DNA of 64,000 bases, from contig NZ_CP107799.1 of the NCBI RefSeq assembly GCF_041431135.1, positions 3,906,001-3,970,000 on the forward strand, read 5' to 3'. Under the pieces are notes generated by a model that was not told the DNA's origin, ran no database searches, and saw only the letters and a program-made list of their open reading frames with translations. Positions 39,239 to 48,255 of this stretch are shown piece by piece (the stretch's first letter is position 1; every line of letters begins with the position of its first letter). This DNA is from Streptomyces sp. NBC_00554 (GTDB taxonomy: Bacteria; Actinomycetota; Actinomycetes; Streptomycetales; Streptomycetaceae). The translations under genes were made by a program, and so were the position numbers.

Positions 39239-40432
39239 TTACTTCGCAGCCGCGAGCTCGGCGGCCTTGTCGGCCGCGCCGTCCATGGTGTCCACGCGCT
39301 GCACGAGCGGGTGGTTGGCGTCCGACAGGATCTTGCGACCCAGTTCGGCGTTGTTGCCGTCGAGGCGCACGACCAGGGGCTTGGTGACTTCCTCGCCCTT
39401 GTCCTTGAGCAGCTGGAGGGCCTGCACGATGCCGTTGGCGACCTCGTCACAGGCGGTGATGCCACCGAAGACGTTGACGAAGACGGACTTGACGTCCGGG
39501 TCGCCGAGGATGATCTCCAGGCCGTTCGCCATGACCGCGGCGGAGGCGCCGCCGCCGATGTCGAGGAAGTTGGCCGGCTTCACGCCGCCGCCATTCACCG
39601 ATGTATACGCCTCACCGGCGTACGCGACGACGTCGAGGGTGCTCATGACGAGACCCGCGCCGTTGCCGATGATGCCGACCTCACCGTCGAGCTTGACGTA
39701 GTTGAGGTTCTTCTCCTTGGCGGCGGCCTCGAGCGGGTTGGCCGAGTCCTTGTCCTCGAGCGCGGCGTGGTCCGGCTGGCGGAACTCCGCGTTCTCGTCC
39801 AGGGACACCTTGCCGTCGAGGGCGATGACCTTGCCGGAGGCGACCTTCGCGAGGGGGTTGACCTCGACGAGGAGGGCGTCCTCCTTGATGAAGGTGTCCC
39901 ACAGGGTCACCAGGATCTCGGCGACCTGCTCCGCGACCTCGGCCGGGAACTTCGCCTGGGCGACGATCTCGCGGGCCTTCTCGATGCTCACGCCTTCATT
40001 GGCGTCGACCGGGACCTTCGCGAGGGCCTCCGGGTTCTCCTCCGCGACGACCTCGATCTCCACGCCGCCCTGCACGGACGCCATGGCGAGGAAGGTGCGG
40101 TTGGTGCGGTCGAGGAGGTACGAGACGTAGTACTCCTCGACGATCTCGGGCGCGGTCTCGGCGATCATCACCTTGTGGACCGTGTGGCCCTTGATGTCCA
40201 TGCCGAGGATGTCCGTCGCGCGAGCGACGGCCTCGTCCGGGGTGGCGGCGAGCTTGACGCCGCCGGCCTTGCCTCGGCCACCGACCTTCACCTGCGCCTT
40301 GATGACGGACTTGCCGCCAAGACGCTCGGTCGCCTCGCGGGCTGCCTCAGGCGTGTCAATGACTTCACCGGCCAGCACCGGTACACCGTGCTTGGCGAAG
40401 AGGTCCCTCGCCTGGTACTCGAACAGGTCCAC
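39239..40432 (-). CDS. sucC: Succinyl-CoA synthetase, beta subunit
   Basis: 397 residues starting at GTG 40432. It shows the ATP-grasp N-terminus [39 protein letters not shown] for nucleotide binding, [14 protein letters not shown], and the C-terminal [15 protein letters not shown] loop that carries the phosphate-binding helix. It forms the heteromer with SucD in the TCA cycle. First gene of sucCD; its promoter should lie between 40433 and 40660, but no confident -35/-10 was identified. Confidence 0.96.
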   Translation of the reverse strand: MDLFEYQARDLFAKHGVPVLAGEVIDTPEAAREATERLGGKSVIKAQVKVGGRGKAGGVKLAATPDEAVARATDILGMDIKGHTVHKVMIAETAPEIVEEYYVSYLLDRTNRTFLAMASVQGGVEIEVVAEENPEALAKVPVDANEGVSIEKAREIVAQAKFPAEVAEQVAEILVTLWDTFIKEDALLVEVNPLAKVASGKVIALDGKVSLDENAEFRQPDHAALEDKDSANPLEAAAKEKNLNYVKLDGEVGIIGNGAGLVMSTLDVVAYAGEAYTSVNGGGVKPANFLDIGGGASAAVMANGLEIILGDPDVKSVFVNVFGGITACDEVANGIVQALQLLKDKGEEVTKPLVVRLDGNNAELGRKILSDANHPLVQRVDTMDGAADKAAELAAAK

Positions 40433-40659
40433 GCGCGTCCGTCCCTATCAGTGATCTCGCGGTTCGTTGTCTGCGTGGGCGTGCCGCGAAGGGCAACGTG
40501 ACGTCCGCTGTCACAAGGGTGGCGCACACGGTGTCCGAGCGCGCGGCATGTCCGTCTCGCAGGTTATCGCCGCCGGACGCGGGTCCCTAAATCGCAGGTC
40601 ACACCTGAGCGGTGATACCTGTCACAGATCCGGCCAGGAGAGGGACGCGAGGGCCGGGC

Positions 40660-40699
40660 AGGGGCCTCGCCAGGCTGGGGTTTGCCTGGCGAGGCCCCT
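40660..40699. terminator. 16-bp perfect hairpin upstream of sucC
   Basis: AGGGGCCTCGCCAGGC (40660-40675) pairs with GCCTGGCGAGGCCCCT (40684-40699), with loop TGGGGTTT. It is the last of three hairpins met by transcription coming from the gene at 40887-42017. Confidence 0.82.
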
Positions 40700-40724
40700 C
40701 TAACAGCCCCGAAGGGCCCAGGGC

Positions 40725-40754
40725 GGGTGGTCTCCACCCCAATGGGGACCACCC
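40725..40754. terminator. Second hairpin of the three-hairpin block
   Basis: GGGTGGTC (40725-40732) pairs with GACCACCC (40747-40754), extended inward by CC/GG pairs to an 8-nt loop. Confidence 0.65.
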
Positions 40755-40833
40755 GGCCCTTCCGCGAGGTTCCGGTCGGACGGACCGACGGCATTCGGCC
40801 GTCCGGGACCATCGCCCCCGCGGAGTCGGTCGG

Positions 40834-40873
40834 ATGCCGTACTACGGCTTCGCCGGCCGCCGTAGTACGGCAT
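40834..40873 (-). terminator. 14-bp perfect hairpin after the repeat-rich exported protein gene
   Basis: ATGCCGTACTACGG (40834-40847) and CCGTAGTACGGCAT (40860-40873) are exact complements with a 12-nt loop, 13 bp past the stop. Confidence 0.82.
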
Positions 40874-40886
40874 GGGGGGGCCGGGG

Positions 40887-42017
40887 TCAGATGCCGTACG
40901 TCCCGTACTGGGCGTACTCGGCGTTCTGTGCGTAGCCCGGCGTGATCGAGTCGGCCACGTCCTGGACGCCGGTTACGGCGTTGCCCGCGAGGGGGCCGCC
41001 GGTCTCCTGGACGGTTCCGGTCAGGTCCTGCGCGAAGGAGCCGACCTGGCCGACGACACCGCCCGCGAACGGGTCGACCTCACCGACCACACCGTCGGCC
41101 AGCGGCCGCACGTCACCCGTGACGCCGTACGCGAGGACGGTGGCGCTGCCTTCGACGCCGTGCACGGTCTCGACGACCGGCCGCACCGTCTCGACGACCG
41201 TCCGCACGACCGGCCGCACGGCGCCGACGACACCCCCGGCGAAGGGCTGCACATCGTCGGTGACGACGCCCTGCGCGAAGGGTCCGACCTGGCCGACCAC
41301 GCCGTACGCGAGCGGCGGGACCTCGCCCACGACACCGCCCGCGAAGGGCTGGACGTCACCCACGACGCCGTACGCCAGCGCGCCCGCGTCCCCGACTGCC
41401 TGCCCGGCGACCGGGACGACGCCGTGCACGGCGGTCACTGCGACGGGCGGCAGGACGGAGGCGGTGTCGTCGGCGACCTGGCCGACGAGACCTCCGGCGA
41501 GCGGCTGTACGTCGGCGACGGCGCCGTACGTCAGCAGCGTCACGTTCCCCACCACGTGACCCACGACCGGCGTGACGCCCCGGACGGCGGTGGCGGCGAC
41601 CGGCGGGACGACGGCGGTGGTGGTCTCGTCCACGACCGGGTCCGCGAAGGCGGCGAGCGGGCCGAAGAGGTAGTCGATCTCGTCCTGCGGGGCGCTGACG
41701 GCGGTAGCGGTGGTGACGGCTGCGGCGGTCGTGGTGTGCTCCGCGGCGGTGGTGACGACGGAGGCCTTGGCCTGTGCGGCCTTGGTGCCGGTGGCGCCCG
41801 AGGCGGTGGTGCTCTGGACGTCGCCGGTGACATTCCCGGCGACGTCGTCGACGGTGTCGGTGACCGAGCCGACGGTGTCCGTGACGTCGAGGGTCGTGTC
41901 AGGCAGGGAGACGGACGGCGAGGGCAGCTCGTCCGCGCTGGCGACGGCGGAGCCGAGCGCCCACGCGCCGGTGACACCTGCGGCTATGACGATGGAACGG
42001 CGGATGTTCTTGTTCAT
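40887..42017 (-). CDS. Exported protein with 11-residue tandem repeats
   Basis: 376 residues from ATG 42017. The signal peptide is typical (NKNIRRSIVIAAGVTGAWAL, cleaved near AVASADE). The mature protein is Val/Gly-rich. From about residue 140 it is built of roughly eleven 11-residue units of the form QPFAGGVVGEV (variants GALAYGVVGDV, PPLAYGVVGQV, DPFAGGVVGQV). No known domain, sortase motif or LysM was seen. The C-terminus is Tyr-rich (YAQNAEYAQYGTYG). A second exported Val-rich protein lies directly upstream on the same strand, and the two may act together at the cell surface. Function is unknown. Confidence 0.78.
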   Translation of the reverse strand: MNKNIRRSIVIAAGVTGAWALGSAVASADELPSPSVSLPDTTLDVTDTVGSVTDTVDDVAGNVTGDVQSTTASGATGTKAAQAKASVVTTAAEHTTTAAAVTTATAVSAPQDEIDYLFGPLAAFADPVVDETTTAVVPPVAATAVRGVTPVVGHVVGNVTLLTYGAVADVQPLAGGLVGQVADDTASVLPPVAVTAVHGVVPVAGQAVGDAGALAYGVVGDVQPFAGGVVGEVPPLAYGVVGQVGPFAQGVVTDDVQPFAGGVVGAVRPVVRTVVETVRPVVETVHGVEGSATVLAYGVTGDVRPLADGVVGEVDPFAGGVVGQVGSFAQDLTGTVQETGGPLAGNAVTGVQDVADSITPGYAQNAEYAQYGTYGI

Positions 42018-42175
42018 GCGTACGTCAGATCCTTCGGGATTCCGAGACTTCGAAACATTCCTGGGGTTTCCGGGGCTTCCGGTGGCTTCCGGTGGCTTCC
42101 ATCCGGTGATCGGAGGAGGTCCGGACAGCGGACAGACCTGCACCGCTCGCCAAGGCGAGCGCGAGGGAGGGCTGT

Positions 42176-43168
42176 CTAGCCGGGGAAAACGGGAATGTCC
42201 CGGAACCTGTCCCGGGTCTCGGCCGCGGACACAACCGCGGACGCGCCGGGTACGAGCCGAAGCGGCACCCGGTGGTGAGGAGTGACGGCATGCGCATCGC
42301 CGTGCCGCGGCCCGCCGTTGTCGACCGCCGACTGGTTGCCCAGCGCGCCGGTCGGGTTGCCGGGGGGCGCCTGGTGCGCGGGTGCGGGCGCTTGCACGGG
42401 ACGTACGCCTTGGTGGCCCCTGTACGCGTCAGCGCCTTCGGCCTGCGCGGCTGTACGGGCGGGCCCGTAGGCCGACGTGACCCCGAGGACCGTCTGCTGC
42501 CCCGCAACTCCCTCGTCCGCCCCGCCGACGACGCCCCCGGCCGACTGCTGCGGCGCGGAACCGGCGGCGGGCGGAACCTGGCCGCCCACACCCGGAAGCC
42601 CCGGCAGGCCAGGCAGGGAGGGAAGCTCGGGCAGGGCCGGCAATATCTCCGCCGGAGTTCCGGTCAGCCCGCCGGTAACCGTCTCCACCAAGTCACCGAT
42701 CGGCAGTACGACATCGTCGACGACGGGTTGGACGACGAGCTCACCAACCGGCTGCACGACGTGCCGGACGGTGTCCGTGACGGGCGCCAGAACGGGTTCA
42801 GTGACCTGCGTCTGGACGCTGTCGGTGATGTGCGTGACATTCGTGACGGCGCTCGACGGAACAGACCCGACCTCAAGGACCGACCTGCCCGCCGATTTCA
42901 CAACATGTGCCACCGGCCGTTCCAGCGACTGCTCCACCGAACGCGTCACCGCACCGATAACTGGGCGCGTCACCGCACCCGTCACCGACTGCACGGCCGG
43001 CACCGGTGTCGTCGGCGCCAGCCCGTCCGCCGCGTGCGCCTGCTCCCCGAAGAGGAGCCCGAGCGCGAACAACCCGCCTGCCAGCAGCACCACTTGCAGC
43101 GCACGCCGTCCGACCGCCGTGCGCGTCACGCGCAGAGCGGCACCGGGCAGTGCGACTGACAAGGCCAT
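42176..43168 (-). CDS. Exported Val/Pro-rich protein, unknown function
   Basis: 330 residues from ATG 43168. An N-terminal signal sequence or anchor (RALQVVLLAGGLFALGLLFG) is cleaved near EQAHAADG. The mature part has loose repeats built on V-T-x-P-V/V-x-x-P-V (VTGAVTRPVIGAVTRSVE, VTEPVLAPVTDTVRHVVQP) and then a Leu/Pro collagen-like stretch (LPALPELPSLPGLPGLPG). It resembles the downstream exported protein in composition, and they are 158 bp apart on the same strand. No enzyme motif was found. Confidence 0.73.
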   Translation of the reverse strand: MALSVALPGAALRVTRTAVGRRALQVVLLAGGLFALGLLFGEQAHAADGLAPTTPVPAVQSVTGAVTRPVIGAVTRSVEQSLERPVAHVVKSAGRSVLEVGSVPSSAVTNVTHITDSVQTQVTEPVLAPVTDTVRHVVQPVGELVVQPVVDDVVLPIGDLVETVTGGLTGTPAEILPALPELPSLPGLPGLPGVGGQVPPAAGSAPQQSAGGVVGGADEGVAGQQTVLGVTSAYGPARTAAQAEGADAYRGHQGVRPVQAPAPAHQAPPGNPTGALGNQSAVDNGGPRHGDAHAVTPHHRVPLRLVPGASAVVSAAETRDRFRDIPVFPG

Positions 43169-43307
43169 GAGAAGGGGGTGCTTCCCGTGTGAAGGGTGTG
43201 AAGGCGCGTCGATCCTCGCACGCGACTCCCGAGGCCGCACAAGCCCCCTCCAGGCAATGCTCGTTCATGTCCGAATTTCAACTCTCCTCACTCGGTGTCC
43301 GGTCTCC

Positions 43308-44537
43308 TCACTTGGTGTCCGGCACCGGCAACGGCCGCTTCTCGATCGCCGCCGCCATCACCTCGGGAAACAGATCGGGCGTGCACGCGAACGCCGGTGC
43401 GTCCAGCGCCGCGAGAGCCGCCGCGTGCTCACGGTCGTACGCCGGTGCCCCCTCGTCGGACAGCGCGAGCAGTGTCACGAACTGCACCCCCGACGCCTTC
43501 ATCGCCGCGACCCGCTTCAGCATCTCGTTCCGTATCCCCCCTTCGTAGAGGTCGCTGATGAGCACGACGACCGTGTCGGCGGGCCGGGTGATCTGCGACT
43601 GGCAGTACGCGAGCGCCCTGTTGATGTCCGTACCGCCGCCGAGCTGGGTGCCGAAGAGGACGTCGACCGGGTCGTCGAGCTGGTCGGTGAGGTCGACGAC
43701 GGCCGTGTCGAAGACGACGAGCCGGGTGGCGATGGACCGCATGGACGCGAGGACCGCGCCGAACACGGAGGCGTAGACGACGGACGCCGCCATCGATCCC
43801 GACTGGTCGATGCAGAGGATGACCTCCTTCTTCACGGACTGCGACGCCCGCCCGTAGCCGATCAACCGCTCGGGCACGATCGTGCGGTATTCGGGCACGT
43901 AGTGCTTCAGGTTCGCCGCGATGGTGCGGTTCCAGTCGATGTCGTGGTGGCGGGGCCTGCTGATCCGGGCGCTCCGGTCGAGGGCGCCGGTGAGCGTGGC
44001 CCGGGTGCGGGTGGCGAGCCGCTTCTCCAGGTCCTCGACGACCTTGCGTACGACGGCCCGCGCGGTCTCCTTGGTCGTCTCCGGCATGGCCTTGTTGAGG
44101 GAGAGGAGGGTGCCCACCAGATGCACGTCGGCCTCCACCGCCTCCAGCATCTCGGGCTCCAGCAGAAGGGCGGCCAGCCCGAGCCTGTCGATGGCGTCCC
44201 GCTGCATTACCTGGACGACGGACGACGGGAAGTACGTCCGGATGTCCCCGAGCCAGCGCGCGACGGACGGCGCGGACGCCCCGAGCCCGGCTGAACGGTC
44301 CCGCCCTGCCTGCCCCTTGCCTCCCTTCCCGTTCCCGTACAACGCACCGAGCGCACCGTCCATCGCGGCGTCCTGCCCGGAGAGTGCGCACCCGGTGCCG
44401 TCCGCCTCGTCGCCCCCGAGCACGAGCCGCCAGCGCCGCAGCCGCTCGTCCGTAGCGCCGGTCACGCCGGACGCGGCGGTCACACCGGTCGCGCCGGCTT
44501 CGGTGACTACGTCGGTCGCGTCCACCGGTGCGGTCAT
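43308..44537 (-). CDS. VWA-domain protein of the MoxR/DUF5682 operon
   Basis: 409 residues. The C-terminal half is a von Willebrand factor A domain of the CoxE-like type: VILCIDQSGSMAAS carries the MIDAS DxSxS (Asp244, Ser246, Ser248), with a later VVVLISDLYEGG supplying the distal aspartate. The N-terminal half is helical and of unknown type. VWA proteins next to MoxR ATPases usually act as metal-dependent adaptors that bring clients to the ATPase, as in RavA-ViaA. The start overlaps the DUF5682 stop by 4 bp, making it last of three coupled genes. Confidence 0.87.
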   Translation of the reverse strand: MTAPVDATDVVTEAGATGVTAASGVTGATDERLRRWRLVLGGDEADGTGCALSGQDAAMDGALGALYGNGKGGKGQAGRDRSAGLGASAPSVARWLGDIRTYFPSSVVQVMQRDAIDRLGLAALLLEPEMLEAVEADVHLVGTLLSLNKAMPETTKETARAVVRKVVEDLEKRLATRTRATLTGALDRSARISRPRHHDIDWNRTIAANLKHYVPEYRTIVPERLIGYGRASQSVKKEVILCIDQSGSMAASVVYASVFGAVLASMRSIATRLVVFDTAVVDLTDQLDDPVDVLFGTQLGGGTDINRALAYCQSQITRPADTVVVLISDLYEGGIRNEMLKRVAAMKASGVQFVTLLALSDEGAPAYDREHAAALAALDAPAFACTPDLFPEVMAAAIEKRPLPVPDTK

Positions 44538-46972
44538 CGGGCCACCTCCACAAGGTCGTTGTCGTCACTCACCCGGTCGTCGGCTTCGCCATCGCCAGCC
44601 TCGCCATCGCCGCCGTCGGGTTCGTCCAGCCCGAGCAGCAGACGCAGCACCGGCAGTACGGCGTCCGCACGCTCGGCGTCGAGGTCGGGGGCGAACCCGG
44701 GTATCCCGGAGGCCGCTGCCGTGGCACTCCCCCGCGCCCCCGGCCCGCGCCTGATCAACTCGCCGAGCGTCCGGCGCACTCCGGCCTCGTAAGCCGAGAA
44801 CGTCCGTCGCAGCAGCGGCAGTACATCGGTGAACGCCTCCGCCGGAACCCCGGTCAGCCACGCGTCCACCAGCCCGAGCAGCCGCTCGTCGTGCATGAGC
44901 AGCATCCCGCCGCCGGAGCCGCCCCCGACGAACCCCTCGATCCACGCGGCGGCGTCCCCCGGCGCCGTCCCCGGCGACAGCACGAGCCCCATGAGCCGGG
45001 CGGCCTCGTCCTGCGCCAACTCGCCCTCGTCAAGCAGCAGTCGTACGGCCCGTCCGCGGATCACCCCCGGCACGGTGTCGCGCCCGGCCAGCACTCGGAG
45101 CACGGAGTGCCAGCGGCCGCGTATGCCGCCGCCGGACCCGGTGCCGCCCGTCTCCCCCAGCAGGCCCACCGCCCCCTGCACCGCGTCCACATGACGTCGC
45201 ATCTCCTCCGCGGCCTCGGTGTCGAGAGCAGCGCAGGCCGGTGGGAGCCCGACGAAGATCCGCTCGGCGAGGCCCACCGCGACATCGCTGAGGGCGTGTG
45301 TGTCCGTGCCGCGTACGTCGCCGTACCGCAGGGAGCGGACCAGTGCGGGCAGGGCCTGGGCGAGATGGCCGACGTCGGCGTCGAGGGCCGCCCGGTCGGC
45401 GAGGACCCGCATGACCACGGGCAGCGCGTCCGGGAGTTCGGCAAGGAGACAGCGCTCGGCGAGTGCCGTGACATCGGCCAGTGAGCCCGCGCCGATGGCG
45501 TCCGCGTCGGCCTTGGCGGTCGCGGCGGCGAGCACGGTGGTGCCCCACACACCAGCCTCGGCGACCCGCACAGACAGCTCCGGCTCCCAGCGCAGCCGCC
45601 AGGTCTCGCGGAAGGTACCGGTGCTGCCGCGCGACGCGACAGGCTCGCCCCAGCCGATGCCCAGCAGCCGCAGCCGGTGCAGGAGTCTGCTGCGCCCGGC
45701 GTCGGTCTCCTTGCGCAGGTCGAGCTCCAACTCCCGCTCCAGCGCCTCCGGTTTGAGCCGAAGCTGCCGCTGCAGCCGCGCTAGGTCGCGCTGCAGGGGC
45801 ACCGCGGGTGCGGACTCCGGCACCTCCCCCATCACATCTCCGACCACGAGCCGGTCCCGCACGAGCGCGAGCGGCACGTCGGAGCCCTCGCACATCACGG
45901 CTCGTACGGCATCGGTGGTCTCGGTCAGTCCCGGCAGCGGGCGGCCGCGCATCGCGGCGAGTGTGTCGGCGAGCCGCACCGCCTCGATGACGTGCGCGGA
46001 GGAGACCATCCGGTCCTCGTCGCGCAGCAGCCGGGCGACCTTCGTCATCCAGCGCTCGACCGGGCGGTCGGGGGCGCCGAACAGATGCCCGTACCAACCC
46101 GGCGAGTCGATGCCCGCCCCGTACCCGCTGACCCGGGACAGCCGGCGGTGCGTCCACGGCACCCATGTCATGTCGGCCTTGGCCTTGGGCAGCCCCTTGA
46201 GCAGCGCCCGGTCCGCGCCGGCCGTGGTCTTCTGCCGCAGGGCGGGGACGTGCCAGGCCCCGCACACCACCGCCACGTCGTCCCCGAACTCCCGCTGCGC
46301 CGACCGCAACTGGAGCCGCATGTACGCCTCGCGCACGAGATCCCGCTCGTGACCCCCGACCCCGTACGCCTCCCGCAGCGCCCCCATCGCCTCCCCGAGT
46401 ACGGCGAACGGCGCGAACGGATCGCCTCCCGCCGCCCCGCCCCGGTGCTCGACCACGTCCTCCCACCACCGCTCGGGATCGTCGTAACCGGCGGTCTCGG
46501 CCAGCACGGCAAGGGGGTCGATACGAACAGCCTCGTCAGGAGACGAACCCGCCTCGCCCTCCGACTCCTCCGATTCCTCCGAAGGGGATTCGTCCTTCCC
46601 CCAGACCAGCGTGTGGGTCGCCGGAAGGTCGATGAACCGGGCCGGGACTCCGTGGTCCAGGGCCCACCGGATCGCCACCCACTCCGGGGAGAACTCGGCA
46701 AGCGGCCAGAAGGCCGAGCGGCCGGGCTCGTCCACGACGTGGGCGAGGAGGGCGACGGGCGGACGCATGCCCTCTTCGGCGGCGAGCGGGATGAGCGCGT
46801 CCGCCTCCGGGGGCCCCTCGATCAGCACGACCCGGGGAGCGGCCGCCTCCAGCGCGGCCCGCACGGCCCGTGCCGACCCCGGCCCGTGATGCCGCACGCC
46901 GAGCAGCAGCGGCCCGCCCTCCCGTACGCCGGAGACACGCTCCTCCGCCGCCTCCTGCTGGAGTCCGGTCAT
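44534..46972 (-). CDS. DUF5682-family protein
   Basis: 812 residues. The N-terminal ~245 residues begin with LLLGVRHHGPGSARAVRAAL (GVRHHG at 25-30), then VVLIEGPPEADALIPLA, and end with VAVVCGAWHVPAL (His241). Two histidine motifs plus an early Glu are the layout of TraB/TIKI/ChaN/EreA-like hydrolases, so a metal-dependent hydrolase role is possible; this is inference. The remaining ~560 residues are helical and may be repeat-like scaffold. It is coupled by 4-bp overlaps to the MoxR ATPase upstream and the VWA gene downstream. Confidence 0.85.
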   Translation of the reverse strand: MTGLQQEAAEERVSGVREGGPLLLGVRHHGPGSARAVRAALEAAAPRVVLIEGPPEADALIPLAAEEGMRPPVALLAHVVDEPGRSAFWPLAEFSPEWVAIRWALDHGVPARFIDLPATHTLVWGKDESPSEESEESEGEAGSSPDEAVRIDPLAVLAETAGYDDPERWWEDVVEHRGGAAGGDPFAPFAVLGEAMGALREAYGVGGHERDLVREAYMRLQLRSAQREFGDDVAVVCGAWHVPALRQKTTAGADRALLKGLPKAKADMTWVPWTHRRLSRVSGYGAGIDSPGWYGHLFGAPDRPVERWMTKVARLLRDEDRMVSSAHVIEAVRLADTLAAMRGRPLPGLTETTDAVRAVMCEGSDVPLALVRDRLVVGDVMGEVPESAPAVPLQRDLARLQRQLRLKPEALERELELDLRKETDAGRSRLLHRLRLLGIGWGEPVASRGSTGTFRETWRLRWEPELSVRVAEAGVWGTTVLAAATAKADADAIGAGSLADVTALAERCLLAELPDALPVVMRVLADRAALDADVGHLAQALPALVRSLRYGDVRGTDTHALSDVAVGLAERIFVGLPPACAALDTEAAEEMRRHVDAVQGAVGLLGETGGTGSGGGIRGRWHSVLRVLAGRDTVPGVIRGRAVRLLLDEGELAQDEAARLMGLVLSPGTAPGDAAAWIEGFVGGGSGGGMLLMHDERLLGLVDAWLTGVPAEAFTDVLPLLRRTFSAYEAGVRRTLGELIRRGPGARGSATAAASGIPGFAPDLDAERADAVLPVLRLLLGLDEPDGGDGEAGDGEADDRVSDDNDLVEVAR

Positions 46973-48111
46973 ACGCTCACCTCCCGGCAGGCCCGGTAGA
47001 AGTCCTTCCAGCCGTCGCGCTCGCGGACGACCGCCTCCAGGTACTCCTGCCAGATGACGCGGTCGGCGGCCGGGTCGCGGACGACGGCGCCGAGGATGCC
47101 GGCGGCGACGTCACTGGCCCGCAGGACGCCGTCCCCGAAGTGGGCTGCCAGCGCGAGCCCGTTGGTGACGACGGAGATCGCCTCGGCGGTGGACAGCGTG
47201 CCGCTGGGCGACTTCAGCTTCGTACGCCCGTCGGCGGTGACTCCGTCGCGCAGCTCGCGGAAGACGGTGACGACGCGGCGGATCTCGTCGATGCCGTCGG
47301 GCGCGGCGGGCAGGTCGAGGGAGCGGCCGAGCTGGTCGACGCGGCGGGAGACGATGTCGACCTCGGCGTCGGCGCTCTCCGGCAGCGGCAGCACCACCGT
47401 GTTGAAGCGTCGGCGCAGCGCGCTCGACAGTTCGTTGACCCCGCGGTCGCGGTCGTTGGCCGTGGCGATCAGGTTGAAGCCGCGGACGGCCTGCACCTCC
47501 GAGCCCAACTCCGGTATCGGCAGCGTCTTTTCCGACAGGATGGTGATGAGCGTGTCCTGCACGTCGGCGGGGATGCGGGTCAGCTCCTCGACACGTGCTG
47601 TCATCCCTTCCGCCATGGCGCGCATGACGGGGCTCGGTACCAGGGCGTTCCGGCTCGGTCCGTGCGCGAGCAGCTCCGCGTAGTTCCAGCCGTACCGGAT
47701 CGCCTCCTCGGGCGTGCCGGCGGTGCCCTGCACGAGCAGTGTGGAGTCGCCGCTGACCGCCGCCGCCAGATGCTCGGAGACCCAGGTCTTCGCGGTGCCG
47801 GGCACGCCGAGCAGCAGCAGTGCGCGGTCGGTGGCGAGCGTGGTGACGGCGACCTCGACGATGCGGCGCGGTCCCACGTACTTGGGTGTGATCACCGTGC
47901 CGTCCGGCAGCGTGCCGCCCTGCAGATACATCGCCACGGCCCACGGCGACAGCCGCCAGCGGGCCGGGCGGGGCCGGTCGTCCTGCGCGGCCAGCGCGGC
48001 GAGTTCGGCGGCAAAGGCGTCCTCGGCGTGCGGCCGCAACACCTCGCCCGCCCCCTCGCTCACGGACGGATCGACGGACGTGGTCCCAGTCGGCTCAACG
48101 GACACAGACAT
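46969..48111 (-). CDS. MoxR-family AAA+ ATPase
   Basis: 380 residues from ATG 48111, with GGAGGGG about nine bases upstream. Walker A is GVPGTAKT (102-109), the Walker B/sensor region includes VEELTRIPADVQDTLITILS, and IPELGSEVQAVRGFNLIATANDRDRG carries sensor 1; FNTVVLPLPESADAEVDIVS follows. MoxR ATPases are hexameric remodelling enzymes that work with VWA-domain proteins. First gene of a three-gene operon; DUF5682 overlaps its end by 4 bp. It is divergent from the SWIM gene across a 144-bp region with a mirrored 11-bp box. Confidence 0.9.
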   Translation of the reverse strand: MSVSVEPTGTTSVDPSVSEGAGEVLRPHAEDAFAAELAALAAQDDRPRPARWRLSPWAVAMYLQGGTLPDGTVITPKYVGPRRIVEVAVTTLATDRALLLLGVPGTAKTWVSEHLAAAVSGDSTLLVQGTAGTPEEAIRYGWNYAELLAHGPSRNALVPSPVMRAMAEGMTARVEELTRIPADVQDTLITILSEKTLPIPELGSEVQAVRGFNLIATANDRDRGVNELSSALRRRFNTVVLPLPESADAEVDIVSRRVDQLGRSLDLPAAPDGIDEIRRVVTVFRELRDGVTADGRTKLKSPSGTLSTAEAISVVTNGLALAAHFGDGVLRASDVAAGILGAVVRDPAADRVIWQEYLEAVVRERDGWKDFYRACREVSV

Positions 48112-48178
48112 GGCTAGGTCCCCCTCCAGCTCGGCCGGTTCGATCGGCCGGTTCGGACTGGTTCCACCGTGCACCATG

Positions 48179-48235
48179 CCACTGACAATGCGACCTGACC
48201 TGCACAAACGCGCTCGCGAGGCCGATTGTCAGTGG
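48179..48235. promoter_or_regulatory. Mirrored 11-bp boxes in the divergent MoxR/SWIM promoter region
   Basis: ATTGTCAGTGG lies on the plus strand at 48225-48235 and, as its exact complement, on the minus strand at 48179-48189. Each copy therefore faces its own gene and each contains TTGTCA, a good -35 element; -10 elements are weak. The symmetry suggests that both operons share a sigma factor or regulator. Confidence 0.65.
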
Positions 48236-48255
48236 TGGGATCTACCTTCGATGAC

